Positions 1 through 10,824 of a stretch of DNA of 64,000 nucleotides are shown here, one piece after another. The notes under the pieces were generated by a model. It was not told where the DNA came from, did no database searches, and saw nothing but the letters and a program-made list of their open reading frames with translations. A program made the position numbers and the translations under genes. Positions within the stretch are counted from its first letter, which is position 1; each line of letters opens with the position of its first letter. Where the stretch lies: assembly GCA_963573315.1 (NCBI GenBank), contig OY752142.1, forward strand, positions 2,542,001 to 2,606,000, given 5' to 3'. The stretch comes from Entomortierella parvispora. Taxonomy: Eukaryota; Mortierellomycota; Mortierellomycetes; Mortierellales; Mortierellaceae.

Positions 1-1
1 G

Positions 2-695
2 CTCAAGGTTTCTATTATTCCTCGTGGCGTGGGCGCCCTCGGTTACGCCCAGTACTTGCCCAAGGATCAGTACCTGTATTCGACTCAGCAATTGATGGAC
101 CGCATGTGCATGACGCTCGGTGGTCGCGTCTCGGAACACATCTTTTTCGGCACAATCACTACTGGTGCTCAAGACGATTTGCAAAAGGTCACAAAGATGG
201 CCTATGCTCAAGGTAAGAAAAAATGACGCGTGTCCTCTCCCTGTTCTCTTGCCCATGCGATCAAAGCGTAATGTCATCTAACTTTGTGTTTAATTCTCCT
301 GTATTTGTATTGATGTCTGTGCAGTGGCCACATACGGTATGGACGATGAGCTGGGACCTCTTTCATACGGAAACCAGGACAACAAGGATCAGTTCACGAA
401 ACCTTACAGTGAAAAGACGGGACAGATCATCGATACTCGCGTCCGGACCTTGATTGGTCAGGCATTCCGTCGGACCACGGATCTGTTGACGGAAAGGAGG
501 GCTGACGTTGAGAAGGTGGCCATGCTGTTGATGGAGAAGGAGGTCTTGAACAGAGCGGATATGGAGCGTTTGTTGGGCAAGCGTCCTTTCCAGGACAAGT
601 TGCACGAGCTGTTGGGCACTGAGGTGACCGCCCAGGATGAAAAGTACATCAACCACCCCGAGACTCCATCCTCCTCGACCTCTGCCTCGTTGTAA
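2..695 (+). CDS. m-AAA protease (Afg3/Yta12 type), 3' end only
   Basis: This is the C-terminal part of a mitochondrial inner-membrane AAA+ zinc metalloprotease of the FtsH family, which degrades and processes membrane proteins on the matrix side. The visible exons are 2-212 and 325-695, joined across a GT-AG intron (213-324) with phase kept (CAA G|TG GCC). What is seen is the C-terminal half of the M41 peptidase domain: the segment [10 protein letters not shown], the helix [12 protein letters not shown], and [12 protein letters not shown], which is highly typical of Afg3/Yta12/AFG3L2 and carries the third zinc-binding acidic residue region. The AAA domain and the HExxH motif lie upstream of the window. 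The C-terminus ends in a serine-rich tail. I cannot tell Afg3 from Yta12 from this fragment. A pogo-type transposon begins 81 bp after the stop codon. Confidence 0.93.
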
Positions 696-777
696 AAAAC
701 CACCACCACTACCACCATTTTCTACCCCTTTTCTGTTTCCCCGCACTTTCACTACCTCTGTACAAAAAGATTACTTA

Positions 778-906
778 CCGTGAAATTTATTGAATCCGGA
801 CAGAATCACTATGTTTTCATCCGGATTCCAAAACAACTCGATTAAATTGAACTCAATTTAATTAGAATAAAAACGCTCAGTCACATGATCGGCCGTTGCG
901 TTTTAC
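778..906. repeat. left terminal inverted repeat of the pogo-type element
   Basis: 129 bp, identical to the reverse complement of 3170-3298. It contains the inverted pair 792-800/820-828 and the near-palindrome 841-862, which are candidate transposase-binding or hairpin-forming sites (inference). Confidence 0.95.
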
Positions 907-992
907 GACACGACGGGTCAGACATCATCTTCTCGCGTTTCGCCCATTCCTGACCTTTAACAACCTATACATATACCAATCTCCCTTACAGC

Positions 993-3173
993 ATGCCGCC
1001 AGCAAAGCGGCCGAGCTCTACCGCAGTCAAAGGTCCTGCCTCCAAGAAAACACGTCCTCCATCGTCTTCCATTCCCAAGAGCATCTTTCAACTGCAGCCA
1101 GTAACCAGAAGATACACACAGAGTGAGCTCAAGAAAAGGGATGCCACTTGGAACTCACAGTACCAATCGCTCTTGGCTGCCGCAAGGAGCGGTAGTGTTC
1201 TCGCAGGTGTTGTTCTCCCAACGCTTCAGGAATACAGGATCTCGATGGTCAAGGAGTGCAAAGAATTAAACACCAAGGTTGAACTCTTGGACATATACCA
1301 CTACCTCGTTTCCATCGAGAGCATGTTCGCAAAAAAAGTCACCTACGAGAGATTTGGCCATATGATTGGAATCTCTTTGAAGTCGTCGACCTTGGGTGAT
1401 TGGCTTAAAAACGAAGACAAAATAAGGCAGAAAGCACCACTGCTCCCAGCAGGCGCCAAGAACATGGTCAACATGAAGAACAATAGGGTGGAGACGATCG
1501 TGCTCCATTGGTTGCAGCAGCAGCGGAAGAACTGTGTCCCTGTGTCTGGAAAGATGATACGAAAGGCCGCTGATACGACCTACTTCGTTCTACAAGATTC
1601 CTTTGAGGCTGATGATCAAGATGACGGTGTGGTGCCGTCCTTTTCTGCAGCATGGTTCGACTCTTTCAAGAAAAGGCATCAAATCTCGTATTGTCAGCTT
1701 CGTGGCGAGGCTGGCTCCGTCAATATCGATGCAATTGAACCCGAGCTTGTCGAGATCCGCAATCTATGCTCCTACTATCGTGCTGAGGATATATACAACT
1801 GCGATGAGACGGGCCTTTACTTGAAGGAGTTGAATACCAAGTCGTACACAGTGCCTGATAGTAAGGCTGGTGGCAAACCTCTCCGAGAATGCCGTGTTTC
1901 TCTTTTGATGTGTGTCAATGCTTCCGGCTCTTCCATTACACTGTCCAAGGAGAGGAGCTCCCTGCGCCCTTTGCTCATAGGTAATAATATAAACACCTTT
2001 TATGAAGACCATTACTCAATGTAACTTTCTTAACCCACTGCTCTTTCACTTTCTTCAGCTAGAAACCGCGCGAGGGACGTGGATTCTGAGGCTTTGAAGC
2101 TGATGACCATCAGGATCACGAATAGTGGGTGGATGACAGGCTCCATTTTCATGGAGTGGCTGAGAATCTTCGATGATCAACTCGATAGACCGTCCCTTCT
2201 CCTTCTGGATTCTTGCCCTGCGCACAACAATATTGATATGCGTGATCAAGAGAATGGCATCCCCTGGAAATTTCTTCGTATCCAGCGACTGCCCAAGAAC
2301 TCCACCTCAATGACCCAACCCCTGGACGCAGGTTGCTTCAGTGTTTTCAAGCGCGCGTATCTGGAGATGCTCAGCCAAGAAACATGTATCACTGTCAACC
2401 ATGGTGACTCAAAATCGATCAGCAATGGTCATGCATGGTCTCTTCTTCCATACGCCTGGAATCGAGTGAAGGCATCAACAATTCGAAATTGTTTCGCCCA
2501 TGTACCTATTCTCCCGCCAGAGATACGCGACGATTTACGACGCCGTCGACCCCGCAAGCAAGAACAACTAGAGTTAACCGACTACACCAAACGCAACCAG
2601 TTCAAGGAAAAGGAGCTGACCGATTTCGAGCACTTGATAGCCACAGTCGGGAAGGACAACAACTGGAACCTTAAGCGTATTGGCGAGAAAGATCGGCAGC
2701 AATTGGCTGATGAGGAGCTTGCACTGCAGCCAGATCTTGTTGAAGACGAAGGAGCAGAGGAGGTGGCGGACTATCCAACTACCCCGCAACGCACACGCGC
2801 ATCTAGCTATGACAATGTGCTGTATAGTTCACCTATCGTCGACGAAGACTTTGAGGATGCATTTAGCCTCTTGAACGACCCTGAATTTGGGTTTTCTTGG
2901 AACAGCCCTGCAGGAGTGAGGCGAGGCAGGGAGTCGATGTTGAACGGGTCAGCTGTTGAAAAGGAGTTCCGAGGAGCAGCGAAGGAGTTCTTCCGTAAAG
3001 CTGCTCGTGTCTCTGCTGCTCGAAGGGAGGCCGACATGCATAGAGCGAGTGCCAAGGGAGATGGTGAAGAAAATGCTGAGGAAGAAATAGACGGAGATTC
3101 CAATACGGCTAGATATACCGATGAGGGACCTTGTGTATACAACCAAGATTTCTTTAGTTTCCTAGACGAGTAA
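993..3173 (+). CDS. pogo-type transposase (CENP-B-like HTH plus DDE_1), 700 aa
   Basis: Exons 993-1980 and 2059-3173 join across a GT-AG intron (ATA G|CT AGA) into 700 codons without a stop. The N-terminus is basic and serine/proline-rich. About residues 130-230 look like a CENP-B/Tc5-type paired helix-turn-helix ending in FSAAWFDSFKKRHQIS, the usual C-terminal signature of that fold. The DDE_1 catalytic core follows: D271 in YNCDETG, D380 in LLLDSCPAHN and D419 in TQPLDAG, the normal DDD arrangement of pogo/jerky transposases. The tail is long and acidic. The TAA stop (3171-3173) lies inside the right TIR, so the last codons and the TIR overlap. The start was chosen as the first ATG in frame (MPPAKRPSS), 86 bp inside the left TIR boundary. 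It should bind the TIRs and cut and paste the element into TA sites. Confidence 0.9.
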
Positions 3174-3298
3174 AACGCAACGGCCGATCATGTGACTGAG
3201 CGTTTTTATTCTAATTAAATTGAGTTCAATTTAATCGAGTTGTTTTGGAATCCGGATGAAAACATAGTGATTCTGTCCGGATTCAATAAATTTCACGG
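3170..3298. repeat. right terminal inverted repeat of the pogo-type element
   Basis: Perfect inverted copy of 778-906, followed by the TA duplication at 3299-3300. The first four bases overlap the last Glu codon and stop codon of the transposase gene. Confidence 0.95.
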
Positions 3299-3300
3299 TA

Positions 3301-3991
3301 CGAAAAATTATGAACGAAAAAAAAAAAAAATCACTCGTGCAAGCCATCCATATACATCCTTTTAGACGATGTGCTTTAGAAAACAATAAAAAGAGATACA
3401 CTACACCACAATAATAGAAAAACTGGGTCATGGGAACTGGCAGGCTGCTTTGCTTGCTTAACGCGCCGCATGGTTGTGGTTTTTGTAAACTTATAAATAT
3501 GGTTTCAAGTCGTGTGGTTGTTTTAGTGCAAGGTTGTTTATGTCGTTCTCAACGGACATTATTATTTTGTTTGGGCACTAATAATCAAAAGGGAGGAGCG
3601 TTGAACACAATAACAACAGGTTCGAGACGCGTCCAAGGCCCCCTCCCTCAAAAGTCTCCAGAGGGGAAAGGAAGGCACAGCAACATGACAACATACCAAA
3701 AGGAGAGAGGGATCGATTATCCGACATACGACAACGAACGGTCTCTTTTTTTTTCTTTTTTTTCCCTCTTCTCTTCTTGTTCATCAATCCCTTTTCTCTT
3801 TCCTCCTGTCTTTTCATTCTCCCCTTCTTTTCTTCTCTTGTTCTTTTGCCTCCACCATCCTCCTCACCTCTTTCAATTGAACCAGCAGCAAAGTCAAGGA
3901 ATAGCGATTTCTATCCTCTCTTTCCCTCTCCCTGTCTCTGGAACTCAAAAAAACTCATACTCCCTTCTCCTATACCCTCCATCCTAAAGCC
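3301..3991. other. intergenic, no gene supported
   Basis: This holds the right flank of the pogo element and the upstream region of the four-TM gene. Positions 3744-3860 are strongly pyrimidine-rich on the plus strand, as is common just upstream of starts in this window. The open frames here are low-complexity and I see no domain. Confidence 0.6.
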
Positions 3992-4889
3992 ATGTTCTCC
4001 CGCCCTTCAAGGGTCCGACTCTGGATCCAATTAGTTCTCCTCACCATCGTGTTTTTACTCACTTTGATCATTATGGGCTCCGTGGGCGTCAACGGCAGCA
4101 TCTCGTTTGAGAATCTGGAAAAGGGCTGTTTACTCTACATCAAAATGGATGATTCTCAAAACCCACCAGTCCCATCGTACAAGAACGGTAAGAAACAAAG
4201 AGAACAAGGGGGGGGGGGGGGGGGGGGGGGAAGGAGAAAAGAAGAGTCACTCCAACCCTGAGGAAGGGGGGGGGAGATGGGGAAAAGGTCCTTGCGACGT
4301 AAAGGTTTTTTTTTTGTTTCTTGTTCATCATGATGACCTTTGCTCTCTTTACTGATTTTTGTGTTCTGCATTCATTTTGGTGGCAACAACGTAGGATATT
4401 GCCTCTTCCCAATTGCAGGGGCAGCCCTCGTTTGTCTCTTCACGCTCGCATTCTTGGCTTTGACCGTGATGGTGATCCGACGCAAGGACGAGCACGCGCC
4501 CCGATCCGTGTCCTTGGCGCTCTTGGCCTCTTCCATATTCCTGACCTTGTTCTCGTTCGCCATCACGGCCGAGATTGGGATCGGACTCCGGAAGGGTTGT
4601 CAAGCCATGTTGCCCGGTCAGATTCTGACCTTCTGTCATTCAGTCAACAACTTTTCTTGCAAGTGTAAACCGGGAGAAAGATTTTTTACCTGAATGGCAC
4701 ATTCATTCAACTAACCTACCTACCTTTTTTTTTTTTTTTTTTTTGGTTTCTTTTTCATGCTCCTTATTCTTTTTCCCAACGCCAGCTCTCTACGAGGCTC
4801 AGGTCAGTGCCGGTTTAATGGGCGGGTTCTGGCTGGTCATTCTGATACTGGAATGGTTCAACTTCAAGTGTCGACCTAGTGGGCTCTAA
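3992..4889 (+). CDS. small four-TM membrane protein, 189 aa
   Basis: Three exons (3992-4187, 4395-4664, 4786-4889) join in phase into 189 residues. The predicted protein has a short basic N-terminus and then TM1 (about 12-32), a lumenal or extracellular loop with an EKGCLLY segment, TM2 (about 68-90), TM3 (about 100-122), a cysteine-containing loop and TM4 (about 163-182) ending in FNFKCRPSGL. This layout resembles MARVEL/tetraspan-like proteins of fungal membranes, but I do not recognise the family, so no function is assigned. Exon 3 encodes only the last TM. It was found by phase: the donor T|GTAAAC at 4664 and the acceptor at 4785 are the only pair that leaves a hydrophobic fourth segment open to a stop. 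Intron 1 contains a run of 23 G and intron 2 a run of 20 T. Those runs are prone to assembly error but lie outside the coding exons. Confidence 0.78.
4208..4230 (+). repeat. poly-G tract (23 G) in intron 1 of the four-TM gene
   Basis: Uninterrupted G run directly after the 5' splice region. It may form G-quadruplex structure in the RNA (inference), and its exact length is uncertain because homopolymers are error-prone. Confidence 0.9.
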
Positions 4890-5056
4890 GGAATTCTTTT
4901 CACCTTGTAGTAGTATCAAGCATGTCATATTATATTACGACAAAAAAAATCATAATGAAAAACAGAACAGAAACAGAAACAAAGAGTGAATGGCAATAGG
5001 GAAGGGGGTATCTTGCTTTATTTTCAGGAGAAAAGAAGGGGCAGGCACCTAGCCGC

Positions 5057-8000
5057 CTAGTAGTTGTTCAAGCTACCCTTCTTCTTCATTTGCATGTCGA
5101 GGTGCAATCGATCCCGCTGTAGCTGTGCTTTGTAAGCCCACCATCGAACCGGATCCGGCACAAACACGGTCCCGATCGCCATCGGTGGTAAACGTTGGTC
5201 CTCACTGATCGCATCCAATCCAGTCGTTGCAGTCACTGAGGGCATCGTCATCTTGCGAGAGCTTTCACCCGGGTCCTCCTCATCACCTTGTCCATCCTCT
5301 TCGCTTAACCGCCGTACAGGTCGGGTACCCGCATCGCCTGGAAAGACAATCAATACGTTCATCGCCAGCAATGGACCCGGCTCAAATTCTTGTCGTCCTC
5401 GCATCCGAATAGGCTTTCTCCTTGGCAATTCTCGTCCCTCTTGTCGTTGTCCCAGAGTGCCTGCTGCTCCAATATGATCGGGTCCAGGACTGGTAGCGGC
5501 TCCAAGATCGACGGCATCTTCATCTTCAGAGACTGGAATATCGACCACTGCTTCTTGATAGTCATCACGAACACCTGATGTACTTGACGTCGCCCTTCGC
5601 GTCAGAGAAGCCATTCTAGAAGCAGCACCATGAGCGGTCCGTAATGATCCAGCAGAGGATCGAGACAAGTTGGCCCTCCGTAAAGAGTGCCTCCTCCTTT
5701 CCTCCTCGTACTCGTATTGAGCTTGTCCTTGAGACGATGCCGCGGATCTCGCTAATGCCCTCTGGTAGCGCTTGAAATTTCTTCGCGTCCTGGCCACCAA
5801 CCCTCCATGGAACGGCAATGGCTCGATCGAGATTGGTTGGACACGAATAGGATTCCTCTTTCGTTGTTGCAGTCGAAACTGTTGTCCAACTTCCCAGTGA
5901 GAGGATTCTGGGTAAGAGTGCACGATATCAGGTCCACATCCGCTCCTTTGTCGGGACAAAACATCCAGCTCAATCGCCTCTTGCTCAGAGTCGTAGCCCT
6001 GCTGCTGCTGTTGTTGTTGTTGCTGTTGATTCTGTTCCAAATCCAAGGTGACATTTCCCAGAGTCTGACTAGTGAGTCCCTCTATTTCTTCTGGATTGAC
6101 TTTAGAATGGTCCCGAATCCTCTTCAGGGATGCGGATCGACCCAGACTCTTTAAAGACCAACCACGCTGCACTCCAGATCCAGACCCAGTACGAAGGTCT
6201 TCTTGTGATCCATGCACAGGATGGTGCAGTCCCTGACTCGTGCGACTTGGATGTCGGTCCAGTAGTATAGAGATCTTTCTGGACGAGATTGTCGACCCAT
6301 GACCGAACCCCTTCTTGTCTGAACGTTTCAAATCCTCCTCTTCCTGAGCCGCGTCCATACTCACCCCTGAGGCCGATCCACTCCTAAGAGATGCGTCTCC
6401 TACTGATGAGACTTGTGGACTGGATCCAAGGTCACGAATAAAATCTGATTTCGGTCTCGAGTCTGAACCCTCTTTTGGAACGGCGGAATCCGAATGGGAC
6501 AGAGGCAAGAGATCACGCTGAACATCATTCCCTGTCATCGCCGACGCTGTCGTGGACGCTTTCCTAGCACCCCGACCAGCAGGGCGAGGCAAAAGCAGCG
6601 AAGTCGTGGACAGATTCCTTGCGCTCGACCAACCCTTTTCATCTTCCAACGCGTCCTGTTGTCGTTTCGCCTGAACACCGAGCACAATCTTGTACATGGG
6701 TTTCCAATCCTTCATATCCCCTCCATTCTCACCCCGGAGCGCCATCGCCAATCGTCGTCGCTCTTCTTCCTCTGCCTCTGCCTCTTCTTCTTCCAACATT
6801 CTCGCTTCTGCGGCTGCACGCATCTCCAAATCACGCCGTTCCAGAAACTGTCGAATCTTGCGTCCAAGGACAATCAACAACAGGACACAAAGCATAAAGC
6901 CGATCATGAAGTACCCCAAGGTCGCCAAGTTGAATTTTGCTCCAGTATTCGGTCCCGTCGGCGCCGGTCGATCCAGCAATGATACAGTGAGTGTGAACGA
7001 CATGGCGGACGAATGATTGTTGGTCAACGAAAAGACATAGTACCCTGAAAACCGCCTGGGATCATCTGCTGGAAAGTAAATATAGGATGTCGTTGCCGCT
7101 GTCAACGCCGAGGATGTCGGTGAATTATCCAGTCCTGCATACCGTTGCCATCGATTCTCGAGCTCGCTCACATTCAAGACCCCTGTCGGCGAGATCACTG
7201 CAACATCCGTGCCGTTGTTGTCGACCGCATCGGGCGGCGTAGGCGCAGACGTCCAAGAGTATCCATTCCAGGTATTGTCTGTCAATCCATGATCCGCACG
7301 CCAATACATGTTCATGAACCCTTCCCAGACGTTTAATGTCTTGAAGTTGAGGGTTTGCACCGGATTGGTCCTGATCTCATATTGGATATCCAGATTCGGA
7401 GAGTCAATGTAGATGTTGAAGGTCATCTCCTGTCCTGATTGAATAGAGTTGGAGAAGGTAGTGCCCAGCTGAAGCAGGAGACGGATTGGGCATTGATCGG
7501 GCGTGATAGTCTGAGTCTTGAGGTTTGGTCGTTGCCGAACGAGATCCTGAAGCGTACCATTCTTGGGTATATCGGCAGAGGTGCCTAGGAGGTACGGTGG
7601 GGATGTAGGATTCAACGGTGTTTTGGCCTTGTCTGTGTCAAATAGACACAGACCTCCGACATATGAGCAATAGTTTGCATTGCAGTATTGACAGTCGTCA
7701 TAGTACGCACACCATCGCAAAGCTACGACAAGGCAGGACGTGTGTTAATCAAAAGTAGGTATGATGATCGAGCACATATCGTAGAACAGATGTTCGATAG
7801 ATACCTCGGCAACTGTTGACTTCCCCAGCCGTTGGTACCGGTGTAGGTATAGACAAGGTAATGTTCAACATGTCTGCATGCTGCATGCCATCAAACCCTC
7901 CAAAGACGTATGCTAAAATAAATAAATATGGGATTAGCATCCATACAAGAGCGAGAAACACCTGATTAATGGTTTGTTACATACCAGTGTAGGCAGTCTT

Positions 8001-10824
8001 GCTTCCACCAGCAGCACCTGGTGGTCGAATCACCATTGTGTGATTGACTCGATTATGCAAGACGCCGCCTAGATCTGTTGCTTCAAATGAGGTCCATTTT
8101 TGGCAGGCTACAGTAATGATAAAAAGATTGTTAAAAGATTTTTCCTGTATGTTCTATTCATTACAAGAGAGTACGTTGAGCTCTGTAACTTACAAAGATC
8201 ATAAAAGGACATGGTGCGGACATAGCAAGATTGATCGCGGATGTTGACACCTGGTCCAAAAGGCCGCATTCCTCCATACATCACTACCGTGTCATCGCCC
8301 ATGAGACCTGCAGGTGCCCAAACACCGGACAGGGGATCATACATGACTGGCGGTAAATAGGTGGTGATGTTGCTGCTTTGAAGCTCGCCGCTGCTCTCAT
8401 CTCCGGAATCCGTCCCATCGCCAATGGTGGAGTTCAAGGGGTAGGGCGGCTCCTGTCCGCCTAATGGGGTCACTGCAGTTGCAGTAAGGGGGTCAATCCG
8501 AGGCGCCAACTCGTACCAGAGGTCCTGTTGGATAGAGTACTGGAATACTACAGTGTTTCGTATTGTCTGATTGACCATGCCGCCAAAGAAATAAATGGAC
8601 TCTGTGGCCTGGTGGAAAACTGCACTGGCACTGGATAATCCAACAGAGTTCTTGTGTGCCGATTGTTTCCACATGGATGTATTGAGGTCGTACATAAACA
8701 GATCCCGCGCCGTATTGTTGTTTGCATCAATTCCACCAAACGATACCAATTGTGTTGAGTTGTTGGTGGTGATTAACGTACAAGCGGCGCCCGCCCTGCC
8801 CACAGGCAAGAGCTCCTGGTTGTAGGGCGTCTGGGGAAGCCATTGTTTGCCGTTAAACTTCCAGACATCAGCCATTCCTCCGATGACAGACACGCCTCCA
8901 TAGATGTAAAGTTCACCATTGTAGAGAAAGGAGTAATGGCCGTAGCGCGCAAATGGGATTTTTTGTCCAGTGGAGGCTGCGGTGATCTTGTTCCACTTGT
9001 CACTGGCTACAATGAAACGCAGTTGCCCAAGGGGTGTCGTTAGTTGGCTCTGTTGGACAAGAGCAGCTGCCAGCGTGATCGAAATCGAAATTCAAAATCA
9101 ATGAAATTCCTTCAAACTCACCAAAGCTGTAGGTAAGCACATCTAGTACGCTCAAGTACACGTTTTGCGCATTTGTTCCGCCACTGATATAGACCACGTC
9201 CTTGTCGAGATCATACGCCATGGCATGCTGCGACCTCGGCAGAAAGTCCTTGAATCCTGCCGTGTCTGCAAAGAAAGGGGAATGTATTTTAAGAATTGTC
9301 AAACGGCGTACAACAAGACCAAAAGAAAGGTGGTAAAAATAAACCGATCTCCGTGTAGGCTGTGTGTGATACCTTGCTCGCAGACGACGCCGCTAGTCTT
9401 GCTGCTGCAAACACAGGTGTTTGCATTGCAGGTTCCTCTCCCTGAAGACAAACATACTTCACATGGGACTAGGTGTGTGGAAGAGATGGAAAGGAAGCAG
9501 GTCAGGTTAGACACCAGTTGCTCGCGAAAACAAAAGAAAAAAAAGGCGTGGCATCGCGTTTCCAGTACTGTCTTACGAACTGAATACCAGGTGGCCGTGA
9601 ATCCAAACGATCCGGGCGAGTTTGCCTGGGACGAAAAGACGGCGGTCATCACCGGTCCAGACGAATAAATGATCGGCCCTGATGAGTATGGGGTCGCCAT
9701 AGTGTCCATCCAGTTGTTTCCACAGAGTGTTGCAATCACAGGCCAGCTCACATCAGGGCCGTCGTAGAGCGTTAGATAGTCCAATCTGAGATAACAATGG
9801 AATCAAGGGAAACAGAAAAAAAGGGTCAGTCACCTCGACGCAGGTGGGGATTCACCAACGGCTTTTCCCCTGTCATCATCATCATCATCATCATCATCAT
9901 AAGTCGTGTGTGTTGTCCCCTTTTCCTCGGTGTTGTCAGTTTGCCTTACCCGCAGACGAGTTGGATGGGTGTCGAGAAGTTCAACGCGACAATGTAAGGT
10001 GAGGTCGCCGCCGTTCTGGTGCCCGTACCCAATGTCGAGCCCGCAGGATTAGGGTCGCCTCCTGGGCTAGTGGTATTCGCTGCTGCAAGGATGGTCCATG
10101 TGCAGGACCGGTTTGTGCTTGGGTAGACACCGTCGGGCGAGTTGCTGGCGAACGATCCGTTGTATCCAGGGCCCAGCGTCTGCGGCGTGACCGAGTTGCA
10201 GATTGTCTGGGCAACGTTGAGCAGGCGCTGCGGCTGCTCCTGCTGCAGTCGGCGCGGGATTCCCAGGCCTCTGGACTGTTGCTCTACAGAAATGGACATG
10301 AGGGACGACGTTGGCGGTGCAGAGGAGGTTTCCATGGTGGGGTCGTCCTCCTCATTGGCGGCATCGCCCCAGCTGTCCAGCTCGGGCATAAACCCATTGG
10401 AAAGCAAGAGATTCTTGTCCATGCCATGGCGATCGTTGAGGTTGTCAAGGTCGCCTAGGTCGTCGTCTTTATTTTCAGAGTCAGTGTCGTCTGCCCTGCG
10501 CTTCCAGGGATATTTCCGCCTGGTGGGAGCATGAATGCTGTCGTCGTCGTTGTTGTGATGAGTGTTGTCGTTTCCTAGGAGAACAGGGGGAGGAATGTCG
10601 CGATTGCTCTTCCGCCAGCGAAAACTATTTTTGGTATTGGCGGTGGTGGAGGTGGAGGTGGCGCCGGCGCTGGCGTCTGAGGGCAGAGAGGAAGAGGAGA
10701 AGGAAGAGCGGCGAAGGCGGGCGAGGAGCAGTTGAAGCAGGATGGTGCAGAGGAGGAGGAGGATGAAGACTGGCAGCCAGCGGGTGGTGGTATGCCGCTG
10801 TCGACTCTGTCGGGCCATGGCCAT
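5057..10824 (-). CDS. attractin-like CUB/EGF/kelch/PSI transmembrane protein, 1697 aa
   Basis: Eight exons (9950-10824, 9577-9785, 9373-9468, 9122-9265, 8194-9066, 7985-8107, 7805-7912, 5057-7722) join through GT-AG introns in phase into 1697 residues. Order of parts: an N-terminal hydrophobic segment (about 15-38), a disordered acidic stretch, a CUB domain (about 205-365, with TICNS, the CTW core and LTLYDGPDV), one EGF-like module (CEVC...CNANTCVC...CEQ), a kelch propeller (about 395-810, repeated YxYGG, VYISGG and FGG motifs), a PSI-like cysteine cluster (about 814-840), an N-glycosylation-rich juxtamembrane region, a TM helix (about 1078-1096) and a cytosolic tail of about 600 residues with a basic/acidic coiled stretch and polyglutamine. 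This order matches animal attractin/MEGF8-type receptors. The ligand is unknown. The start is the first true ATG (10824). The shortest intron is 55 nt. Confidence 0.88.
9874..9900 (+). repeat. (CAT)9 microsatellite in intron 1 of the attractin-like gene
   Basis: Nine uninterrupted CAT units, intronic on the minus-strand gene. Confidence 0.9.

Larger units (their letters stand above)
776..3300 (+). mobile_element. pogo-superfamily DNA transposon, complete, perfect 129-bp TIRs
   Basis: A complete Tc1/mariner-superfamily element of the pogo type. The terminal inverted repeats run 778-906 and 3170-3298 and I find no mismatch between them over 129 bp. Each end is flanked by TA (776-777 and 3299-3300), the expected target-site duplication. 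The element encodes one intron-containing transposase (993-3173) with an intact reading frame. Each TIR contains two shorter palindromes (GAATCCGGA/TCCGGATTC with a 19-nt gap, and a 22-bp near-palindrome of ATTAAATTGA halves). Identical TIRs plus an open transposase suggest recent, possibly current, activity; that is inference. The element sits in the 3' flank of the m-AAA protease gene, outside its coding sequence. Confidence 0.95.

Noticed and set aside
3430-3987. 185-codon plus-strand frame upstream of the four-TM gene
   Set aside because: Second half is F/S/L reading of a pyrimidine tract and the first half has no recognisable content.
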